A DNA stretch of 64,000 bases from contig CM067084.1 in the NCBI GenBank assembly GCA_034008185.1, positions 65,424,599-65,488,598 of the forward strand, written 5' to 3'. Source of the stretch: Gorsachius magnificus. Taxonomy: Eukaryota > Chordata > Aves > Pelecaniformes > Ardeidae. Below the pieces are notes generated by a model. It saw only the letters and a program-made list of their open reading frames with translations. It had not been told where the DNA came from and did no database searches. The translations under genes were made by a program, and so were the position numbers. Positions 45,246 through 57,986 of this stretch are shown here, piece after piece (position 1 is the first letter of the stretch; each line of letters opens with the position of its first letter).

Positions 45246-47593
45246 ATGGGTTTTAAGGCTTATTTTTTAGAATATTAGACTGAAAATTGTAAGCAACCAT
45301 TATTAAACTGTTTGATTCAAGACTCTACAATTTGACAAGAACATGTAAATATTGCATGTTGTTTCCTAAAGGAAAATGAAAACTCATAAAGTCAATGGAC
45401 TGGAAATCCCACATCATCCCACATGTTGTCCCATATCCTTCTCAAAAGCATTGCCTTCATCAGGTTTTGACCTCAATTCTAATTATTTTGGTTTCTCAAT
45501 GGAGGGAGTACTTACTTCTATGGAATACTGAAGGGAATTTTAAGGGAAAAAATATCTATACTTAGAAAAGAGGTAAATAGGTTTTTAATTGGGCAATGCC
45601 CCTTCCTCACATCTGGGGGTGGAGATAGTGGTTTAATATTTTTAAATACATTTTTAGTACAGTTGAGGAAGATTTATCGTAACTTGGATCCATCCAATGG
45701 CTATTTGTCATTAATTTTAAATATAACTTAAATTACAAATCTTATACAGAATAGCAACTCACAAGAACTATGCTCCCTCTTAGGCAGTGAAAAGCAAGAA
45801 AGAAAAATTAGGTGTCACTTCACTGACTGTAAAACTGCTGTTAAAATGGGTATAAGGAGAATCAGATAACCCATTAACAGATCTTGTACAAAAATAGAAT
45901 ATACTGATGTTCATTACACTTTTATTTCTGGTTTTTATTTTTGAGAAATCTCTCTGAGAGCTCATACTGAGGTAGAGTTTGTTCACCATTTGCAGAAGAG
46001 TACAGAGTTTTTATTCTTTCTTCACCTTTTGGCCTCTGCCAAAAACGATGATCACACAGAAGACCAAAACCTCAATTTGTTTTTAATAGAAGTGGATATT
46101 GTGCAGTTTTCTTCTTACTCATTTATTAAAAATGGAATGCTCTGATAAAAGGTATGATGAAGGCCCCACACGTACTTGTTTTCACCTGCCTGATTTCAGC
46201 TGTTAATTTGATCTCAATGAAACAGCATGTCTTTGGCAAATACAACACACAATTAAACTCTATGATCTGGTTCTAATGCTTCTCAGCTCTTGCATACTCA
46301 CATTTTATTTCAATTAGTTATTTAGATTTATAAATAAATGGCATGTCTTCTCCTCTCACCCCAGGCAATCAGGTAAACAAAATCTAAGCTTAATTATGCT
46401 GTACTTTTCTCCCTCCGCAAATTCTTTTAATCATTCCTATTCCAAACTCTAGTGTTATGAGAACCTGGCTAATAAGAAAAATTGGGTTTGTTGTCATATT
46501 TTCTGGACATTTCATCAGCTTTTGATTACAGATCGTTGCAAGCATATTAAAGGTTGCAATTGATTGAAAAAAGGAGGCTGATTCGTGCTGAAACCCAAAA
46601 ATATAAACCTCTCTACTTTACATTTTAAACATGATTATACAAATTCTACTTACGCTATTTGATGTCAAAGAAGGGTGGTACCATGCTGTGGTTTAGTATA
46701 ATATAGCTAAAAATTCAATTAATTACAAGATACAAACTTCATTAGTTCCACTGTTCATGGAACTACTTATTTAAACACACAGTCAACTGGCATTTACCAA
46801 GTTTGTGAATTATTATTGCTATGGATGTAGAACACACTGGGTCTGACAGAGCTTGCTGGCTCAACGTCAGAAATGACAAAACAGAGATACGTTAATCCCA
46901 GGACTCTTGCCCAGAAACACTTCAACTTCCTTCACATGATACAAAGGCTGAGGTTGTAAACTCAGCAGCCCTAATTTTGCTCCTGGAGAATCATCTCAGT
47001 GCCTCAGGATTGCACTTCTCAGCATCCTAATTCCAGGAGAACTTCTTAGATGGGCACAGCAGCATATGAACAGCAGAATGTGACCAGGCTTAAGCCCAGC
47101 ATCCAAGTTACCCAGAGATATGATCAAATGACACTCAATGCACAAAGCCAGCATGTACCTGGAAAAGCTGACGTTGAGCTTTGGAGCTAAATAAGCTTTA
47201 CTGAGCCCAAAGTGAGTTCCAAGCAAACACAAAAACATTTTGCTTTTCAGACACATTTATAATATTCATAACATCCAGGTTTTTCCACTAGCCTAGAGCT
47301 TCCTAATCACCTTTCTCCAGCATAATCCAGAGTTGACTACAGCTAAAACACCAAAACCCCCAAAGTCCATTACTATGTTTGTTACTAGATGTGCATATTG
47401 AAGTCACAAGTAGTGACGTATATTTGACAGAACTATCCACTGTTTATTTCTATTCTGTATTTGTAATGAAGCAGAAGGAGATGCTATATCCCATATGATG
47501 TTAAGGATGCAATAAAAGTTTACCATCTGTTGACAAAGAAAGATGTGAAGGAACATTTGTTAAAATTAATTATTTCAGTTAAAGCTGAGATAA
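45246..47593. other. AT-rich stretch, possibly conserved non-coding
   Basis: No coding potential. Between about 46120 and 46610 the sequence is free of low complexity and holds many transcription-factor-like words (TTAATTTGAT, CAATTAGTTATT, GATTACAGATCG, GCAATTGATTG). It has the look of a conserved non-coding element. That is an impression, not a measurement. Confidence 0.4.
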
Positions 47594-47861
47594 GACAAGA
47601 GGAAATGGCTCAAGTTGTGCCAGGGGAGGCTTAGACTGGATATTAGGAAAAATTCCTTCACTGAAAGGGTTATTAAGCACTAGAGCAGGCTGGACAGGGA
47701 AGTGGTTGAGTCACCATCCCTGGAGGTATTTAAAAGATGGGTAGATGTGGCACTTAGGGACCTAGTTTAGTGGTGGACTTGGCAGTGTCAGGTTAACGAT
47801 TGGACCTGATGATCTTAAAGGTCTTTTCCGACCTAAATGAATCTGTGATTCTGTGATCGTA
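47594..47861 (+). mobile_element. CR1 LINE 3' end
   Basis: A sense-strand CR1 tail. GTGCCAGGGGAGGCTTAGAC, TTCCTTCACTGAAAGGGTT, CACCATCCCTGGAGGTATTT, GGTGGACTTGGCAGTGTCAG and TGATCTTAAAGGTCTTTTCC lead to the octamer tail ATCTGTGATTCTGTGATCG. Only the last roughly 270 bp of the element are present. Confidence 0.93.
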
Positions 47862-48335
47862 TATCCAAGACCCCCACAGTAACCAGCAGGGAAACTCACT
47901 GGAACAGTCCAGAGCTATTCTGAAGGACTGGGGGACTGGTGTAGTTCCAACATCAGACATGGGCAAGCTCGAGGGTGAGTCAGGGACTCCAGGCCAGCAA
48001 TCACCCCCTGCAGCATGAAGGGCTCCCATGCCCAGCTGTACGATGGCTCAGTGATGTGCAAGCAGAGGTCTGCGGGTACAAACTGCCCCTGGGAGTGGTA
48101 CAGATGCCTCTGTTGGAATGCTATGCTCCAGCTTCTCACGTGCTTCAGGAGCTCTTGCCAACAAGGGAGTAGCAGTAGGCACATTCCTCTACAAAGTTGG
48201 TGTTCCATGAGCCAGGAAAAAGCCAAAACAGCATGCATGGATCTGTGATGGGAACAACTGGGAGGGAGAGTGATCTGAATGAGGGCCTGGGGTCACATTA
48301 GCCCCTGGTAAATCCCCGCCTGCCAATTTTAAAAA
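47862..48335. other. GC-richer unassigned block after CR1
   Basis: Sequence of moderate GC content with overlapping short frames on both strands (for example 47915-48238 -, 48015-48248 +). It follows the CR1 tail directly, so it is not part of that LINE. No protein family is recognised. It could be an unlisted repeat. Confidence 0.4.
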
Positions 48336-51300
48336 GAACCATAGAACAGTAATGCTTTCTGGCTTTCATGTAGTATTTTATTTATCAAAGCTCATGCTTC
48401 AGGGATTCAGTCGGTCCCTTAATTACATTAAGAAGATTTCCCTTCCTTTCCTCTGCAACACACAACTGAGAGATGCATTCAGAGGGAGAGCTTTTTTTTA
48501 AGACTTACGATATTGGTCAACAACGGAGAAGGTCAATCTGTTTCCTTTGCTTTCTTTGCTTCCTTTGCTGCAGTCAACTTTCTTAGCATGTCTCACTGAA
48601 GTATTCAGCTCACATGATCGTATCTCCATCACTAGATTTGGAAAGTGTGAACTTCTGCTGCTGCTTCCAACAGATCATCCAGGACAACAAATATGCCACT
48701 GTTTAGTCTCCCGACATTTGGAATGATTTTCGCTAACAGAAATCTTTGGATTACAGGGGAAGATCAGTATGCAATGTAACAGCCTTTGACATACAGAAAG
48801 TCACACTAGGTGATTAAATGGTATTCTTTGGCAAGCTGATCTGTTGAAAAATCTGACTTGCATATTCCCTACTTAAAGCAACAGCCAAGAACGTGAATAC
48901 AGAAGAAAAATAAAATAGAAATACAGACCCAGCTGTGATGGAGTCATGGGCTCAGAGGCTGAATGAGTTCTCCATAGAATTGATTTCATGGACCACTGGA
49001 TCACTAACAGCAGATATTCAATAGCAAAATTAATTCAACAGGTAAGCTTTATTCTGTAGAGTAGGCAGATTGAGAAGGATTCAGCTGCCTAAACATAGGT
49101 GAAAATTTTAGATGCTCCAGGAACTGGAGTTATCCACACTTGACTGGCTGGTAGACTCATCACCTTCTGTAGTCGTAGCCAGAAGAAATAGGGAATCTAA
49201 AATGAAAAATATGTCTGGACACATGAATGCCGATAAGTAGCAAAAGTTCATTTAACAGTCATAAACTATTTGGACTCTTAAATCTTCCTGTTATTCCCCA
49301 GGAAAGAGACTGGATTTTCTGTACGCTAGAAATGAAAAAGTTGTACACATCCTCAACATCAGTCTTTATTTGCCTCCCCCTTCCCCATTTTTTGTTGAGT
49401 TTCATATTGAAAAATCAAATGGCTAAATTTAGAAGATGAAAGCTATGTATTGAAAAACTGCAATGGGCCACCTAAATGATGGCAATGAGTTAGGGAATAG
49501 GCCTGGTTTAAAATATTGAGACAAATCAGTCAGGCATCAAAGGGAATGGAATTAAAAAGGACTGATACAGCCAAAACAAAGACTCAAACAATTATTTCTT
49601 TTTTTGGCATGGATTTATATCTGCTTATAGAGCCAAATTTGTTATGAAAATGTGATGCCATGCTAACAGACTGGATTAAAGCAAAAGACAGCATTGCCTT
49701 TCTTTTTAAGGATATAATATGTCCCCACAGCCAATCATTCTTCACTGCTCCTGGAAGTTTAGCGTACCGGCTTAGTCACAAGGCAACAAAAGCAAGCCTC
49801 CAGCAGTAAGTTATGCTCCCTCTTTTTTTCAGATTAGCTACTCTAACAATTCACCCTGAAAAAATACAGCTACCATGTATGACAGAGCAAAAGCACAGTG
49901 CCGTAAACACTGAGTAAGACAGACCCAGAAGCTACGGTTAGCATCAGTCGTGGTAGGTAACAAAGCTTAAGCAGGACTTGCAGGTCCTATCACGCTGCTA
50001 TAGGAGACAAACAGTGTAACAGTAAAGGGGTTTAATAAAGAAGGAAGATATAAGGAAACCCATTATTTTCCCTATCTGCCTCTTGTTTTTCCCCATCCAC
50101 TTACAGGGAAGAGGACAGATAAGTAAGTCAAGCCTGACAAGTCATCAAGCAGACTATTAGGCACTTTTCTACAGCTCTGTCTGCAGGTTTGTGAGCAGGT
50201 AGGGAAAAAGCACTTTAACTATTTCCCTTCGTGCCTCTATTCCTCACATTTCTCCCTCTACAGATTTGCCAAATAGCAAAGCACGTTCCTTTTCTCTCCG
50301 GAGCTCTCAAGTGGGGCTTTCCTCCTCCTTTGGTACATCTGGATTCTGGAGAAGAGAAATGTCCCTGCTTTTAAGTTGCTTTCTGCTCTCTGTCTTTAAT
50401 GTTGCCCCCATCAAGACCCATGGGCTCCCCAGGAAGGAGGAGTTTCTGGGGTTTCTGCAGTGCTTCTGGCACAAAAACTGAGCAGCGTCTCCCCTGTAAT
50501 CTGTGCCCCACAGTTGCATAAACAAGAGTTTTAACCTGCAAATGCAAACAAGGAGTGACACCATTGATTCAAGTGGTCCATAGTAGCATATCACACATAG
50601 TACAAATGGACCTAGCATAACATCATTTGTTCTAACCAATATATGCATTAGTTTTCTTTTCTTTTTCTCAAGTCAAAGTATCTGTCAAAGCAAGAATAAC
50701 ATTCATCTAAATTGTAATTACGCAAAATAGTTTTCCATATGATATGGTCAACCCTCCCATTAAAATACTAATTAGCAAATGCTAGCAGCAAAATTTCAGG
50801 TGCATTTTTAATACCTAATTCACACATTTCATGTCTTCTGAACCATAGTTTACTTTGTAAATATTTGCTGATCTAACAATATATGTACTGCCAGCCTCAA
50901 GTTATAATTCATGCAGATAGCAAAGAGGACTTCATGCCATTTTATAGTGTGACTTCCCCATTTAATGAAATCCTTTAATCTGTTAGTATCAGACTTTTTT
51001 TTTTCCCTTGCTCTTGTGTTTTTGCTTGTGTGACTAAAAAGCTCTGTGTACCATTCAGTGCAGGTCAGCTTCCTCCCTCTCTCATAGCAACAAAATCCTG
51101 GCTACCTCTGAAGTGGATATGCTAAATGGGAGGGATTTCACATCATCTCTTGTCTCTCTAGCTTACATGCACAAAATGCCACAGTTCTGCTTAGAACAGT
51201 TTTTACAGCAACAACCATTTTGTGTGTGATGTTAATCAGTTTGCTATTGATGACCACATCTACTCAGGAATAAAAATATATCAATAACATAAAGAGTCTG

Positions 51301-53435
51301 TTTCATGTTCTTTGCTAATTCAGTAATGTATGGCATATACAGACATTCTTTTCCCAATTTCTTAATTTCCCAGAAGCCATGCTTAAAGAGCATGAACTTT
51401 TACAAATCTACAAATTCTTGCTTAAATAAGAAAGCCACATTCTTCTCTGGATGCTTCACTTGGAAAGATACTTGAAGCTAGCAATTTCTTGCACTAATAC
51501 ATTAAGTATTACATTGAACATTATAGCAAATTTTTTCTCACGCAACTTACACTTTTTACTAACACGAGGTCTAGTCCTGTAACCCTGATTCAAATGACCT
51601 CATGGGAATAATCTCACTAATTTCATCAAATCTATTTGCATTGTTGCTGTTCAATATTCTACTCTGGCTTGCTGAATCAGTCCATTAGCAAAGATATACA
51701 AATGTATTCAGCCATAGGCAACTTGTATTTCCCGGTTTCTAAATTAATGAGTTTATCCTGCAGCATAAACAGCTCTCATTTTCCACAAAGCTTTAAAGGA
51801 ATGAACATGGCCAAGGTTAAACTCTTCCTTTATTATGATATTGTTATTTTTTCATTATCCGTTACTAAATTTTGATGGGTGCCTTGCAAGCAGAGAATGT
51901 TTTGTTGCTGAGTGGTAAAGGGATTGTTTCTACAAGGCACAAATGAAATATCTCCTGACCAGTCTGATGAGCTTCTGAGCTCCCTTCACCTCTAATGAAG
52001 CACTATTACTTAGCAATGAGAGAGCATTTACTAGCTCTCGATAGCTTTTATTCAGTGAGATTATTTACGACAGCAGAACTAAAAGTGAGTATAAGCATGT
52101 GCAGGGTGGCGGTTTGACAAGAGATTCTGCAAAGAGCATTGCTAACACAATACCTTACTCCTTAGAGCAAAGGCAGGCAATGTGGTGCATTGCTGACCAA
52201 GCTGCTATGTTAATGCTAGAAGAATAATTGAAGTTAAAGGGGGTTTTGACCTAATGGTAAAAGGAAAATTAAATAGATTTACCAGTTTGGTGTAGTAATA
52301 CATCCCAAATCCATTTAACCTCATTTACGTTCATCTACATTACTGCAGTGATGTTTCTCTCCTTTTATCTAAGTCAAAATTCTGGTTTGATAGCTTTGCT
52401 GGAAGGGGAATATGAGAAACAGAAGGTCTGCTGCAGCTGAAGGGAAAAGGAAAGATCAGGACCTTCAGTGTGACTGCAGCATGCATTGCCTGGATTTTCC
52501 TTTCCCTCTCCTTGGACAAATAAGAGTGCTGCTAGTTTAGGTTACCATAGTTTCTGGTTTCCCTAGTAACCCCTTTGAGAGCATTCATGTGTTTGTGGCA
52601 GTAGGAAAGGGTGTGAGGGGGTCTAAAATGGAATACAAACCTCTCAAACTTGGAGTGAAAAATCCCAAATTTTCTCCTCAATCATCAAAACAAAACCAAA
52701 CTTAAAACAAGCAAAGTCTCACTGGAAATCAATCGAAATAATTATGACTGGGTATAATTTGAATCATGATGTGACAAAAGGACAAGTTTGTTCTCAGGTC
52801 TGAACCATTTAGGGTCTCCAGGGTAAACCTGGAAGCTGAACAGAAGGAAAGCTTACTTACTACCCTTGGGATGGGAATTTGGAGTTATGAACTCTGACTT
52901 GCAAGGACGCTTCCTTTCCAGACTTTTGTTGCATGGTAGTTACAAAGAAAGTAGTTACCCACTTGAGGTGTAATATTAGCAAACAAAACCAAGGGAAGTA
53001 AGTATTATGTGTTTTCTAGTATCTTTGTGTGAGTATAATGGAAATGCTGTCATTATAATATTACACCCGGTAATATTTTGTACAGTACTTCCTCCTCACT
53101 TCACCCAGTTGGCAGTAAATACCAAAATAACATGTTTCATGAGTTAATGTCTTCATCTTGCTTTTTTTTTTAAATCTGAAGTAATGGGTATGCTCCTTAA
53201 CTACTTGAGAATTTAAATTTATATTTAAATTCAGAAATGTATTTATGTTTAAAAAAAAACTTTTTTCACTAGTAGCCTTCACTAACCTTTATTTTTTGCA
53301 TCTGTCCTCCCTAGAAAGAAACTTGCCAGTAGATTTGCTCTTTTGCTTTTGTTCTTGAAGAGCCCTTCTGTGTTTGGAAGCTATGCACTTAACTTCATCA
53401 AGCCTTAGCTGAACAGCATAAAAAAATGACTATAA
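48336..53435. other. Non-coding stretch
   Basis: No credible exon. A short CTTTGCTTTC/CTTTGCTTCC tandem lies at 48545-48570. The interval 50650-50830 is AT-rich with homeodomain-type words (TGTAATTAC, ACTAATTAGCAAATG) and no low complexity. Confidence 0.5.
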
Positions 53436-53634
53436 GAAAAAAACATTTTTACTGTGAGAGTGGTTGAACACTGGAACAGGTTGCCCGGAGATGTTGCAGA
53501 GTTCCTATCCTTGGAGACATTCAAAATCCAGCTGGACACAGTGCTGGGCAACCTGCCCTGAGCAAGAGGGTTGCACTGGGTCTCCAGAGGTCCCTTCCAA
53601 TTTCTGCTGTTCTGTGACTCTGGGATTCTGTGAA
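53436..53634 (+). mobile_element. CR1 LINE 3' end
   Basis: A sense-strand tail: TTTTTACTGTGAGAGTGG, ACACTGGAACAGGTTGCCC, ATCCTTGGAGACATTCAAAA, AGCTGGACACAGTGCTGGGC, GGGTCTCCAGAGGTCCCTTC, then the octamer tail TTCTGTGACTCTGGGATTCTGTG. It belongs to a different CR1 subfamily from the 47.6-kb copy, judging by the wording of the 3' UTR. Confidence 0.92.
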
Positions 53635-54814
53635 GTGTGTAACAGTTGGGAAACTGGATAAGTGTGGATTACTGAGAGAACTAGAAAAAGTCTACAATTC
53701 ATGTAAAGAGGCATCAGCACATTTAAAAATGTTATTCCATAAATGTGATAGTTTTCTAAGGTGATTTATAGCATTTGAGAGTTTAAAGTGTAAGTGTTTT
53801 TGAAGATATTTCTATATAAAAAAAATAGAGGATAGTAACTATGGCATTTGGTATTATATAGGTCTAATGTCCTAACAATTCTGGCAATTATGGGATTTTG
53901 AATTATAGGAATTTGGGGAAGTTGGAAGAATTAGAAGTTACAGTTGGGAGAGTTTCATTTTTAGATGACAAAAGGTACAGCCCTTGTCATATACAAATGG
54001 AAGAAAGATGGAAAACAGACCACTTGAGAGTAATATGAAGGATGAAATGCTGTTAGAAAGACAATAACATAAACATTTATCATGGGTTTTTTGTTGATAT
54101 TTCCCATTCTTGTCCCTAAGCTGTCATTCCCCTCTACTGTTGATGGCTTGTTGTGTTTCTGAAGGCAGTAATGGCAAAGCTGCTGATACCACTTTTCTAA
54201 TTTTTGGCTCCCATGCCAATGTTTTTTAACTTATAGTAACAGATTGCAAAATACATTAGATCATTGTCTGATTTTCTAAAATGAAAATACATTTCTAAAA
54301 CTAATTACATAGGTCAGCAATGAATGGTTTAGTTTGTTTCTATGAGCTTCTCCTCAGAAGTGGTTTGAAAAGAAATCGAAGTTTTCATAGAATGTATATG
54401 AATGGAGCATCAGTAATGACCTCATTCTATATACAACACATTGCATATACATCTTTAATCAGGTAAGTAGTTTCACTAGGTGGCTCCTAATGAGCTATTT
54501 ACTACATTTCAGGGGTGATTTATTGATTGAGTTTCCATTAATTATCAGTAGGAGCTCTGCCCTTCAGTAGCTATGTCTCCATTGGCCAGTTTATTGTCCT
54601 CAAACTAATCTCTGATCCTACTTTTATTTGATGTTTCATTGCCTTGAATCTGGTAGAATATTTACTTCAGCACAAAGAGGGGAATCAGAACAGTAATGTT
54701 TTGTGTCTGTTTGGCTGAGTCAAAAGTAACTACCTATTGTCCACATCAGAAAACAGTCAGGACCTTTTCCTTCAGATAAATGCCACTAAAAACACATGGG
54801 ATCACAGTGCACCA

Positions 54815-54905
54815 CTTAAAGTCTGACTCAAACCTCAGTAAAATCAGTGGGAATCTTTCTATTTAATTGAATAAACTTCAGATCGCATTCTGAATAGCCC
54901 TGGTT
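54815..54905. repeat. Ancient amniote repeat scrap (tentative)
   Basis: AAATCAGTGGGAATCTTTCT, followed by TGAATAAACTTCAGATCGCA, resembles an old repeat built around 'AAGTCAATGGGA.T.....TGA.TAA..TCAGGAT.GCA'. Short and worn, so low confidence. Confidence 0.3.
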
Positions 54906-56504
54906 TATATTATAGTCAAAGAAATCTCTCCCTCTAATAGGCAGAAGTGACTCCCCAGTGACTTCTAATGCTGTTTTTGAAAAGCAGAAAACTGTAAAAA
55001 TGAAAGTGCAGCATAATAAAGAAATAATTGAAAATACCATAACCACAGTTTACTTCTTAGTTGCTGACCACAAAATTCAAGATTCAGATCAACTGAAAAA
55101 AGCAAAACAACAAACCCTACAGTGAGAATTGTAGTTTTGTATGTGTCCAGACTCCTGGGAGAGTTTCCTTCCTCACGCTTAAACAGTCTGGACTGTAGGG
55201 GCTACTTGTAATTTGGGCATCATTCTTGGTTTGCAGACTAAAAATACTCATGTATTAAGTAGAATGCTTTTAATATAAAATACTAGTATAACACATTAGT
55301 GCTATAGCTAAGACCAATATTTTTAGAAAGATACATATTACTGCACATTAATAAATTTTCTTCTTAGTAAAGTGGGTTCCTTCTGGATCTTGATGTTTAC
55401 TATTCAATATGATAAAACAACCAAGTGTTACTATTTTCTTTCATCTTCTCATTCTTTTTATTACTGACTTTTAGGTTTCACATGAAAAAAAAAAGAGCAT
55501 TCTTTAATAGACAAAAAAAAAAAATCACTGGTTAGCAACTAGCTCTCATAATAAAATAAGTATTTTCTAATGCAGAAACATCCATAAATATGATAGTAAG
55601 GAATCATGACTTGGACAGCATACTTACTAAAATGTCCTTCTTATACAGATAAGATTATACTTCAAACATCTTTCTTAAAATATGTTTCCATAAAACCTGC
55701 AAGCAGACATCTCAGAGGATTAGCAAATCAATGCTTATACTTGCAGTTTCAGGTATGTGAGTCAAGTGTCAAAAGGCTGTGGTTATCAGAACTTGTTACC
55801 ACCTGATGATGTTTAATAGCTCATATAATCCAGGTCACCTCCACTTTCTTGCAGCACGTGATGTTCCCCCAACAACAAAAAGAGATACTAACTGGCACAC
55901 TGGGTGACAACCTCAAGGTAAGGATCTTGAATAATAGGGGTTTAAATGATCTCTCAACATTCAGGGTGCTACCCCAAACCAGGCTTTAGGCAAAACGATA
56001 CAGGAAACTTTTCATTAATACTGTCTGGTATTGAAACTTGATCACAAAAATATTACATGACCATGACAAAAAAATCCAGGGGATAGTCTTTTCTTGTACA
56101 CGATGGCTATTTTTAACAGTTCTTATTCTTCAGTGCTAGGTACAGGGACAGTCTTCAGCTATGAAATCAAAACAGCAATGTCGTACAATACTGATTTCAG
56201 CAGAGGCTGTCTGGCAAAGTTGTTGGAGAACCAGCCAGAAAGGTGCCTCATTCTGATTAGACTACTTGTTTCTAGTAACTTTGTAATTTGTTCAGGTTCA
56301 AAGGCAAAGAAAGAAAATCGCGTTCCTTATTTTCATCCCCAGCAACCCACTGGCTTTGTGTCCTTTTCTTTTAGAATGAGAAGCACTGATTTTCCAAGGT
56401 AGTATTAAATAGACGCATTGTCACTAACTCGAAGAAAATCCTTACTCTTATACAGTTAATTAGTCCTGTTACATTAATTGCAAACCATTCACAGCTCAGA
56501 TCTG

Positions 56505-56640
56505 AATGGAGGGCGATCTGGGAACGCGACCAAGCGGGGTTTTAGAGTGTGATGCACAACGTGCCTCTCCCCAGCCCGCTGGAGGCAGCAGATGTTGCCT
56601 TCACAGGGCGGCGGATCAGGCTACGCTCCCAGTCAAAAAT
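56505..56640. other. Isolated CpG-rich patch
   Basis: About 135 bp with roughly nine CpGs (GGGCGATC, GAACGCGACC, AGCGGGG, AACGTGCC, CCCGCTGG, GGGCGGCGGATC, CTACGCTCC) in AT-rich surroundings. No repeat or reading frame is recognised. Kept CpGs suggest low methylation in the germline or a recent origin. Confidence 0.55.
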
Positions 56641-57230
56641 GTTCCTGAGGAGCCGAGTATTTATTTTAAGTAATCACATTGATTTGTAAGTTGTAATAAT
56701 GAAAAAGGTGGAAAGGGAAAGCCTTTTAAAGGGCTTTCAGCAATTAAGAAGCAAGAAAGGTGTCTTCTGACCATAAGGATGTGCAGAGGGCAGATTGATA
56801 AAGGTTAAATGCTCTCCAGGAAACAGCTGTGCCCTCTTCCAGGTGTTTGCAATGCTCAGAACACGTTTCTGCCTGTTTTTGTTGTTGTTCCCAATTTAGA
56901 TCTTTGAATAACATAATGTTAATAAATAAAAAAATAGATCAAATATTTACACACAGAAACTGAACTCTGCAGTGTAGCCAATAATAAAAATAGGACTAGG
57001 ATTTTTAGGACACACATCTTTAAGAACTGGATCACTGAACGTGAAGACATGTTTGCTCAGCTCTTTCTGAGCTTCCATTCTAGAAGAAAAGATAAAATAC
57101 AGTAACAAAGGACTTTCTCTTCTTAAAAGGCAAAACCATAGAAATATAGAATATTAGGAGTTATCTATACATTTGGATTCTAGTTTATGGAAAATTGAAC
57201 TACAGTGCACTTGTCCTGAGGAAAGTTAAT

Positions 57231-57235
57231 GTGTT
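57231..57235. other. Target-site duplication, left
   Basis: GTGTT directly before the LTR start, repeated exactly at 57982-57986. Confidence 0.7.
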
Positions 57236-57981
57236 TGTGGCAGGTTACCCTTGGCCAAGGACCAAACTCCCACCCATCTGCTCTGTCACCGCCCCTCTTC
57301 AACAGCACGGGGGGAGAAAATAAAATGGAAGTACTCATGGGCTGGGATAAAGACAGGGAGATTGCTTAACAATTGTCATCATGGGCAAAACAGACTCGAT
57401 GTGGGAAAAATTAATTTCTTTTCAAACCAATTAAAATAGGTCTAGGTAGTGAGAAACAAAGACAAAAACTGAAACAACACCTTCCCACCCTTTTTCCCAG
57501 GCTTGGCTTCACTCCCACCTCTTCTTACCTTCCCCCAGCCCCAAGTGCTGCGGTCTGGGGAGGGGAATGGGGGCTGTGGTCAGTCCACAATGGTTCCTCT
57601 CTGCTGCTCCTTCCTCCACACACTTTTCTCCTGCTCCAGCATGGGTCCTTCGCAGGCCACGGCTCCTTCAGGGAATATTCACCTGCTCTGGTGCGGGGTC
57701 CTCCACAGGCTGCGGGGAAATACCTGCTCCAGCACCTGCAGCAGCTCTTCCCCCCCCTTATTCTCTGGCCTTGCTGTTCACAGGGCTGTTCCTCACACTC
57801 TTCCCGCCCTCCAGTCTGCTCAGTGTTTTCTTTACATTCTTAAATACTTTTCTCTAGAGGCTCCCCACGCATGACTGAGGGGCTCAGCTGTGCCCTGCAA
57901 TGGGTCTGCTGGAGCCGGCTGGGACAGAGGCCACCCTGCAGCCTCCTGGCTGCCAACACCTCGCCAGGTAAACTCAGTACA
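57236..57981 (-). repeat. Solo LTR of the GC-rich avian LTR family
   Basis: A 746-bp LTR on the - strand. It starts TGTACTGAG (57981 backwards) and ends CCTGCCACA (57236), a TG...CA pair, and is flanked by identical 5-bp repeats. The - strand holds GGTGGCCTCTGTCCCAGCC, a TATTTAAG TATA-like word, CTGGAGCAG units, the CCGCAGCACTTGGGGCTGGG block, a T-rich segment, and the end TTTGGTCCTTGGCCAAGGG. It is related to the truncated copy at 8951-9592 but complete. No internal sequence remains, so the provirus was lost by LTR-LTR recombination. The open frames at 57503-57874 and 57567-57857 (+) are incidental. Confidence 0.8.
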
Positions 57982-57986
57982 GTGTT
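57982..57986. other. Target-site duplication, right
   Basis: GTGTT directly after the LTR, identical to 57231-57235. Confidence 0.7.

Larger units (their letters stand above)
53635..57230. other. Non-coding stretch with a CpG cluster
   Basis: No credible exon. An old-repeat-like phrase at 54815-54905 and a CpG cluster at 56505-56640 are listed separately. A 22-bp near-perfect inverted repeat, GAAAGCCTTTTAAAGGGCTTTC, lies at 56717-56738. Confidence 0.5.

Noticed and set aside
57503..57874. 123-codon and 96-codon frames on the + strand
   Set aside because: Antisense to the solo LTR at 57236-57981 and explained by its composition.
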